64,000 bases of DNA from Moheibacter stercoris (lineage in GTDB: Bacteria > Bacteroidota > Bacteroidia > Flavobacteriales > Weeksellaceae): positions 1-64,000 of the forward strand of contig NZ_JBEPMO010000007.1 in the NCBI RefSeq assembly GCF_040545805.1. Reading direction: 5' to 3'. Position 1 is the stretch's first letter. Each line of letters opens with the position of its first letter. Of this stretch, positions 59,396 to 64,000 are shown piece by piece. The translations under genes were made by a program, and so were the position numbers. The notes under the pieces were generated by a model that saw nothing but the letters and a program-made list of their open reading frames with translations, was not told the DNA's origin and did no database searches.

Positions 59396-59928
59396 GAAAA
59401 TTAGCCATCATATTCGTTTTATTGAGTACCATCGCTTGTAAAAACAAAGTGATTCAAAAACCTGTGAATTACGAAGACGATCGAGAGAAATTCATGCAAT
59501 TTTCACAAGATCGAAACAAACAGATTTTAGCAGAAGACAACGAATTGATTGCAAATTATATCGATAGTATAGGTCAAAAATTTGTTCGAACGCAATACGG
59601 ATTTTGGATTTCCAATTCGGGTATTGCAACGGAAACAATGGCTAAAACAGGTGATGTTGTAAAATATGATTATGAAGTTTCGAATTTTTCCAATGAAATT
59701 ATTTATTCAGAAGAAGAACTAGGAACTCAGACCATTATGATGGGAAGATCTGATTTGCCAAGAGGAATTCAAGTTGCGTTGCAAATGATTGAAAAAGGAG
59801 ATTCTGCAACCGTTTTGTTGCCTTCTTTCTTGGCGTATGGTGGATATGGTGACCGAAATAAAATTAAAGGAAATGAACCCTTGATATTTAAAATACATAT
59901 TCAAACAATAGAAAAACAACCGAGATAA
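59392..59928 (+). CDS. gldI: Gliding motility-associated FKBP-type peptidylprolyl isomerase GldI
   Basis: 178 residues from a TTG that overlaps the nrnA stop by 4 nt; no ATG fits the signal peptide. Lipobox 'LLSTIAC' (Cys16). The C-terminal part is a divergent FKBP domain: 'AKTGDVVKYDYEVSNFSNEIIYSEEELGTQTIMMG', 'LPRGIQVALQMIEKGDSATVLLPSFLAYGGYGD' and 'IKGNEPLIFKIHIQTIE'. GldI is a lipoprotein needed for gliding, probably folding secreted or outer-membrane proteins. A cyclophilin-FKBP gene follows after 1 nt. Confidence 0.88.
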   Translation: MRKLAIIFVLLSTIACKNKVIQKPVNYEDDREKFMQFSQDRNKQILAEDNELIANYIDSIGQKFVRTQYGFWISNSGIATETMAKTGDVVKYDYEVSNFSNEIIYSEEELGTQTIMMGRSDLPRGIQVALQMIEKGDSATVLLPSFLAYGGYGDRNKIKGNEPLIFKIHIQTIEKQPR

Positions 59929-59929
59929 C

Positions 59930-61042
59930 ATGAAAAAAATTATATCAATCCTGACAGCGGCAGTTTTTTTCGCAAGCTGTTCAACTGTCAAAATACCAAA
60001 TTCAATGAGTAAAGAAGAATACAATAATTTAAAGGATGGCTTGTATGCCCAAATGGAAACAAGCAAAGGAAACATGACGATCGAATTGTTTGAGGAAGAA
60101 GCTCCTTTGACCGTTGCCAACTTTGTTGGATTAGCAGAAGGAACCAAAGAAAACAAAGCGAAACCGTTGGGAACTCCTTTTTATGATGGAATCATTTTTC
60201 ACCGTGTTATCAAAGATTTCATGATCCAAGGAGGTGATCCAGATGGAAAAGGAACAGGTGGACCTGGATATGATTTTGAAGATGAATTTTTCTCTGATAA
60301 AAAACACGATAAAAAAGGGATTTTGTCAATGGCAAATGCTGGCCCTGGAACCAATGGAAGTCAATTCTTCATCACAGAAGTTGCAACTCCATGGTTAGAT
60401 GGTCGTCATACTGTTTTTGGACAAGTTATCGACGGATTAGACGTGATTGATGCAATCGTTTCTGTAGAAAAAGGAGCGCAAGATCGTCCGAAAGAAGATA
60501 TCGTGATGAACAAAGTAAGCATCATCAAAAAAGGGGATAAATACAAAAATTACGATGGAGGAAAAGCTTTTGAAGCAGCAAAGGCAGCTTACCCAAAAAA
60601 GTTAGCTGATTTCAAAGAAGCTGAAAAAGCAAGACAAGAGGCAGAGAAAGCAAAAGAATTGGCAGAAGCAAAAGTAGAAATTGATCGTCAACAAGAATTG
60701 ACAGCAAAAGCGCAAAGCACCGCTTCTGGTTTGAAATACTTTATTGAAAAAGAAGGAACAGGTGAAATGCCGAAACATGGTGACGAATTAAACGTTCATT
60801 ATACTTTACGTTTAAACGATGGGATTGTGTTGGATTCTTCATTTGGACGCAACATGCCATTGACTGCAACAGTTGGTGTTACTCAATTGATTCAAGGATG
60901 GATGGAAGCATTGACTTTGTTCAAAAAAGGAACGAAAGTCTTCTTGATCATTCCGCCTGAATTAGGATATGGAGCACAAGGAGCAGGAGGAATCATTCCG
61001 CCAAATGCAACCTTGTATTTCGATATGGAAATTTTAGATTAA
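59930..61042 (+). CDS. Peptidylprolyl isomerase, cyclophilin-FKBP fusion lipoprotein
   Basis: 370 residues. Lipobox 'FFASC' (Cys17). A cyclophilin domain (about 37-200) shows 'FYDGIIFHRVIKDFMIQGGDPDGKGTGGPGYDFEDEF' and 'MANAGPGTNGSQFFITEVATPWLDGRHTVFGQV'. A charged helix (about 215-260) links it to an FKBP domain (about 270-370) with 'GMPKHGDELNVHYTLRLNDGIVLDSSF'-like blocks and 'FLIIPPELGYGAQGAGGIIPPNATLYFDMEIL'. Both active sites look intact. A periplasmic or outer-membrane foldase co-transcribed with gldI. Confidence 0.93.
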   Translation: MKKIISILTAAVFFASCSTVKIPNSMSKEEYNNLKDGLYAQMETSKGNMTIELFEEEAPLTVANFVGLAEGTKENKAKPLGTPFYDGIIFHRVIKDFMIQGGDPDGKGTGGPGYDFEDEFFSDKKHDKKGILSMANAGPGTNGSQFFITEVATPWLDGRHTVFGQVIDGLDVIDAIVSVEKGAQDRPKEDIVMNKVSIIKKGDKYKNYDGGKAFEAAKAAYPKKLADFKEAEKARQEAEKAKELAEAKVEIDRQQELTAKAQSTASGLKYFIEKEGTGEMPKHGDELNVHYTLRLNDGIVLDSSFGRNMPLTATVGVTQLIQGWMEALTLFKKGTKVFLIIPPELGYGAQGAGGIIPPNATLYFDMEILD

Positions 61043-61069
61043 TAAAATTTAGTTTTTAAAATATGGAAG

Positions 61070-61101
61070 CCTCATTTGTTGGATCAAATGAGGTTTTTTT
61101 T
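61070..61101 (+). terminator. Terminator of the nrnA-gldI-isomerase operon
   Basis: CCTCATTTG (61070-61078) and CAAATGAGG (61085-61093) form a perfect 9-bp stem followed by eight T residues. Confidence 0.9.
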
Positions 61102-61220
61102 ATTTTCAGATATACTGATTTTATAAATTTTGAGAAAAGGAATTCTAAGAAATAGCTGGTTCAAATTAGTTCATTTTATCAGAGGATTTGGTTAAATTGC
61201 AACCATAACAATTATAAGGA

Positions 61221-62315
61221 ATGAAAATTAGTGAAGTAATTCAAGAACTTGAAAAATTAGCGCCTACTGCTTATGCAGAAGGATTTGACAATGTGGGACT
61301 TTTGGTAGGCGATGCCCAAACCGAAGTCACAAAAATATTGGTGACTTTGGATACTTTGGAGGCAGTTGTGGAAGAGGCCATTGAAAAAGGAGCCAATCTC
61401 ATTGTGAGTTTTCATCCGATTGTATTTTCTGGATTGAAAAAATTAACTGGGAAGACTTATGTGGAACTTGTCGTTCAAAAAGCGATCAAACATGATATTG
61501 CGATTTATGCGACACATACAGCATTGGACAATTCGCAGTTTGGCGTCAATTACCAGATATGTCAGCAATTGAAATTACAGAATACCGAAATATTAATTCC
61601 TCAAAATGCAACCTTGAGACAATTGATTACCTATGCACCTGTTGAACATGCAGAAGCCGTTCGCAATGCTTTGTTAGAAGCTGGTGCTGGAAGTGTAGGG
61701 AACTATGATTATTGCAGTTTCAATCTAGAAGGAAAAGGAACATTTCGTGCAACAGAAGGAGCCAATCCTTTTGTGGGTTCAATCGGGGAAATTCATACAG
61801 AAAACGAAATCAGAATTAGTACCATTTATTCCAAGCATTTGGAACAGTCGATTTTGAAAGCTTTGCGCGCTACTCATCCCTACGAAGAAATTGCCTATGA
61901 AATTTTAGCATTGGAAAATAAAAATCAAACCATTGGGATGGGAATGATTGGGGAATTGGAAGAGGAAATGGACGAATTGGACTTTTTCGACTATTTGAAA
62001 ATCAACATGAAGGCCGAAATAATTCGTCATTCCAAATTACGAAACAAAAAAGTGAAAAAAGTGGCTGTTTTAGGAGGTTCAGGAAGTTTTGCGATTAAGG
62101 ATGCAAAACAGAAAGGAGCCGATGTTTTTGTGACAGCCGATTTGAAATACCATGATTTTTTTCAAGCAGAAAATGAGATTTTATTGGCCGATATAGGCCA
62201 TTATGAGTCAGAACAATTCACTAAAATTTTATTAACTGCTTATCTGTCAGAAAAATTTCCTAATTTTGCAGTCCTAAATTCAGAGATTAATACGAATCCT
62301 GTTCATTATAAATAA
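61221..62315 (+). CDS. NIF3/YbgI-like dinuclear metal protein with inserted domain
   Basis: 364 residues. The metal-binding halves have 'DNVGLLVGDAQTEV', 'LIVSFHPIVFSGLKKL', 'IYATHTALDNSQFGVNYQ' and, at the end, 'VFVTADLKYHDFFQAENEILLADIGHYESE'. Between them (about 130-235) lies an inserted PII/CutA-like region ('LRQLITYAPVEHAEAVRNALLEAGAGSVGNYDYCSFNLEGKGTF'), as in the longer NIF3 proteins. It probably forms a hexamer; proposed roles include GTP cyclohydrolase I type 2, but these are not established. Coupled with the next gene (3-nt gap). Confidence 0.9.
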   Translation: MKISEVIQELEKLAPTAYAEGFDNVGLLVGDAQTEVTKILVTLDTLEAVVEEAIEKGANLIVSFHPIVFSGLKKLTGKTYVELVVQKAIKHDIAIYATHTALDNSQFGVNYQICQQLKLQNTEILIPQNATLRQLITYAPVEHAEAVRNALLEAGAGSVGNYDYCSFNLEGKGTFRATEGANPFVGSIGEIHTENEIRISTIYSKHLEQSILKALRATHPYEEIAYEILALENKNQTIGMGMIGELEEEMDELDFFDYLKINMKAEIIRHSKLRNKKVKKVAVLGGSGSFAIKDAKQKGADVFVTADLKYHDFFQAENEILLADIGHYESEQFTKILLTAYLSEKFPNFAVLNSEINTNPVHYK

Positions 62316-62318
62316 GAT

Positions 62319-63104
62319 ATGGCAAAGAAAGATCAGCAAAAAGAAATGAGCGTAGAAGAAAAATTACGCGCATTGTATGATTTACAACTAATTGATTCAC
62401 GTTTAGACGAAATCAGAAACACTCGCGGGGAATTGCCTTTAGAGGTGGAAGATTTAAGCGATGACGTGGCTCAAATGGAAACCCGAATTCAAAAAATTGA
62501 TGAAGAAATCAAAGAATTGGATGGTGAAATTAAGTTGAAAAAAGAAGCCATTAAAAATTCTGAAGCTTTGATGAAAAAATATGCAAAGCAACAAGATAAC
62601 GTTCGTAACAATCGCGAATTTGATGCTTTGGCTAAAGAAATTGAATTCCAAGAATTGGAAATTCAATTGTCTGAAAAGAGAATCAAAGAATTCAATGCCA
62701 AAATTGATCATAAAAAACAAATGCAAGAAGAAATCAATACCAAATTGGACTCTATGCGTACGCACTTAGGGCACAAAAAAGCGGAATTGGATTCGATTGT
62801 AAAAGAAACAGAAAAAGAAGAAGAATTCTTGTTGAAAAAATCAGAAGAATTTTCTAGCGTATTGGATGAGCGTTTATTTACAGCATACAAACGCATTCGT
62901 TCCAATATGAAAAATGGTTTGGCAGTTGTTCCTGTAAACAGAAATGCTTCAGTAGGTTCATTCTTTACCATTCCACCACAAAGACAAATGGACATTGCGC
63001 AACGTAAGAAGATTATTTCTGACGAGCACTCTGGACGTATTTTGGTCGATGCTGAATTGGCACAAGAAGAGCAAGAGAAAATTGAAGCTTTATTAAACGG
63101 ATAA
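62319..63104 (+). CDS. CT398-like coiled-coil protein without its zinc ribbon cysteines
   Basis: 261 residues. A long coiled coil (about 20-180, heptads such as 'EIKELDGEIKLKKEAIKNSEALMKKY' and the conserved 'NNREFDALAKEIEFQELEIQLSEKRI') precedes a small C-terminal domain. In CT398 relatives that domain is a C4 zinc ribbon. Here it reads 'NRNASVGSFFTIPPQRQMDI' and 'ISDEHSGRILVDAEL', so Ser, Ser, Asp and Ser stand where Cys is expected. The family's role is unclear (CT398 binds RpoN and secretion parts in Chlamydia). It is co-transcribed with the NIF3 gene. Confidence 0.87.
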   Translation: MAKKDQQKEMSVEEKLRALYDLQLIDSRLDEIRNTRGELPLEVEDLSDDVAQMETRIQKIDEEIKELDGEIKLKKEAIKNSEALMKKYAKQQDNVRNNREFDALAKEIEFQELEIQLSEKRIKEFNAKIDHKKQMQEEINTKLDSMRTHLGHKKAELDSIVKETEKEEEFLLKKSEEFSSVLDERLFTAYKRIRSNMKNGLAVVPVNRNASVGSFFTIPPQRQMDIAQRKKIISDEHSGRILVDAELAQEEQEKIEALLNG

Positions 63105-63121
63105 TAGAAATTCTATATACC

Positions 63122-63157
63122 AAAAAAACCGTCCTGTTTCTCACAAGACGGTTTTTT
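63122..63157. terminator. Bidirectional terminator
   Basis: AAAAAAACCGTC and GACGGTTTTTTT (63146-63157) frame an inner loop with one extra mismatched extension; T-runs on both strands serve the CT398-like gene and the convergent PUR-family gene. Confidence 0.85.
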
Positions 63158-63192
63158 TATTTTACTCAATTCTGTTAATTTAACTTCAAACC

Positions 63193-63582
63193 TTAAATAT
63201 CATCAAAATCAACATCGGTATAAGAATCGGTGGTTGATTTCACTTGATTTGAAACAAGGCTTTCTGTTTGTGGTTCAAAATTCTTTTGGTGACGTTCAGA
63301 AATTACTTCTTCCCCTCTTTTATCTACCACATACGAAGTGATTTCATCTAAAATTTCTTTGAAATTTCCAAAATCCTCTTTGTATAAATAAATTTTGTGC
63401 TTTTTGTAGAAAAAAGATCCGTCCTCATTCGTATTCTTTTTGCTCTCTGTGATTGTAAGATAATAATCGCCTGCTCTTGTTTCTCTTACGTCAAAAAAGT
63501 AAGTTCTTCTGCCTGCTCTCAATACCTTGGAGTATATCCCATCAGCTTCAGTTCTTTCTAAATGTTCATTGTCGCCCATCAT
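63193..63582 (-). CDS. DUF3276 / PUR-family nucleic-acid-binding protein
   Basis: 129 residues. The core 'DGIYSKVLRAGRRTYFFDVRETRAGDYYLTITESKK...FYKKHKIYLYKEDFGNFKEILDEITSYV' is a PUR repeat as in Borrelia BpuR and other DUF3276 proteins, which bind RNA and single-stranded DNA as dimers. The C-terminal 40 residues are disordered and acidic (TDSYTDVDFDDI). Likely a global RNA-binding factor, as in its relatives; targets unknown. It starts with MM, either ATG. Confidence 0.88.
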   Translation of the reverse strand: MMGDNEHLERTEADGIYSKVLRAGRRTYFFDVRETRAGDYYLTITESKKNTNEDGSFFYKKHKIYLYKEDFGNFKEILDEITSYVVDKRGEEVISERHQKNFEPQTESLVSNQVKSTTDSYTDVDFDDI

Positions 63583-63704
63583 GTATTAATTAAGAAATGT
63601 TAATGCTTTGCTAACAAATCTATAAAAAAATCAGTAATTACCAATTATTTTCGTTAAAATTCAGAGGGTTGATGGATTTGAATTGGAATTTGAGAGCTGA
63701 AATT

Positions 63705-64000
63705 TTAATTGTTTTCAATCTCCATCAATTGCTTTTTGACCAAAGCATAATAAGCCGATTCTTTTTCCAATAAATCAACGTGCGTTCCATATTCCACAAC
63801 TTTACCATCATCCAAAACCAAAATGTGGTCAGTATTTTTAGCGGAGGAAACGCGATGGGTGATGATCAAAGTCGTTTTTTGATTGATTTCTGATTGTAAA
63901 TTGCGTAAGATCTCTTCTTCGGTTTCGGTATCGACAGCCGATAAACTATCATCAAAAACCAAAATTTCGGGTTCTTTGATCAAAGCTCTTGCAATGGAAA
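63705..64000 (-). CDS. ABC exporter ATP-binding domain, C-terminal end (runs off right edge)
   Basis: The last 98 residues of an ABC protein whose start lies beyond the window. It enters with 'SIARALIKEPEILVFDDSLSAVDTETEEEIL' (just after the signature motif, with Walker B and D-loop), then 'TTLIITHRVSSAKNTDHILVLDDGKVVEYGTHVDLLEKESAYYALVKKQ' with the switch His. This ending ('G.VVE.GTH..LL....YY.LV.KQ') is typical of fused permease-ATPase exporters of the MsbA/MdlB type. Substrate unknown. Confidence 0.9.
   Translation of the reverse strand, partial: SIARALIKEPEILVFDDSLSAVDTETEEEILRNLQSEINQKTTLIITHRVSSAKNTDHILVLDDGKVVEYGTHVDLLEKESAYYALVKKQLMEIENN

Overview
The window is a chromosomal segment of a low-GC member of the Bacteroidota, most likely order Flavobacteriales. 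The evidence is the type IX secretion and gliding genes (porU, porV, gldJ, gldI), a secreted nuclease with a type A sorting domain, a TonB-dependent receptor, SCO/YHS copper proteins, DUF3276 and DUF3857 families, and promoters of the Bacteroidota type (TTTG, 19-22 nt, TAnnTTTG) with no clear Shine-Dalgarno sequences. I do not assign a genus.

Layout. 1-711: the end of an IS3-type insertion sequence running off the left edge, two identical tRNA-Glu genes and rpsT. 0.8-6 kb: secreted endonuclease I, a TonB receptor under a TPP riboswitch (probable thiamine uptake), a lipoprotein and a DUF2147 protein. 5.9-9.5 kb: ldcA-upp-yraN operon, divergent meaB, and an NlpC/P60 lipoprotein. 9.7-15.9 kb: an ECF sigma, small protein and MscS-like channel operon, a KAS III enzyme, a cysteine-free endonuclease III, a rhodanese and an M13 peptidase. 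16-19.7 kb: threonine dehydrogenase, then amgK, a stand-alone RapZ C-terminal domain and murU (cell-wall sugar recycling), interrupted by a dead four-helix-bundle gene with heptad repeats. 19.7-22.4 kb: Na/Pi cotransporter and a LuxE-like enzyme. 22.4-29.9 kb: two DUF3857 proteins, a sugar kinase and three glycosyltransferase-type genes, probably for surface glycans. 29.9-34.4 kb: tsaC, cca, a pRiA4b ORF-3-like gene, a DUF922-like protein and murF. 34.5-41.4 kb: gldJ, porU, porV. 41.8-46 kb: two Pit-type phosphate transporters and a PhoU-like protein. 46.2-49.5 kb: ECF sigma factor and a fused membrane/TonB-plug/vWA protein. 49.6-55.3 kb: AlkA-like glycosylase and a five-gene heme uptake operon (hmuTUVS, chaN) with a Fur-like operator. 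55.4-64 kb: SCO and YHS proteins, an ABC-2 transporter, nrnA-gldI-peptidylprolyl isomerase operon, NIF3, a CT398-like coiled coil, a PUR-family protein and the end of an ABC exporter.

Most notable signals: (1) two phosphate-transport promoters share one architecture, TTAACA-type direct repeats with 11-bp spacing placed 10 nt before TAnnTTTG and no -33 box, which looks like a PhoB/PhoP box; (2) a RapZ C-terminal domain lies between amgK and murU; (3) a sigma factor is paired with a protein joining a membrane-anchored N-terminus, a SusC-like plug and a vWA domain; (4) several genes have TAnnTTTG boxes 4-6 nt before ATG, suggesting nearly leaderless mRNAs; (5) several proteins have lost their family's catalytic or metal-binding residues (Nth, DUF3857 pair, DUF922-like, CT398-like).
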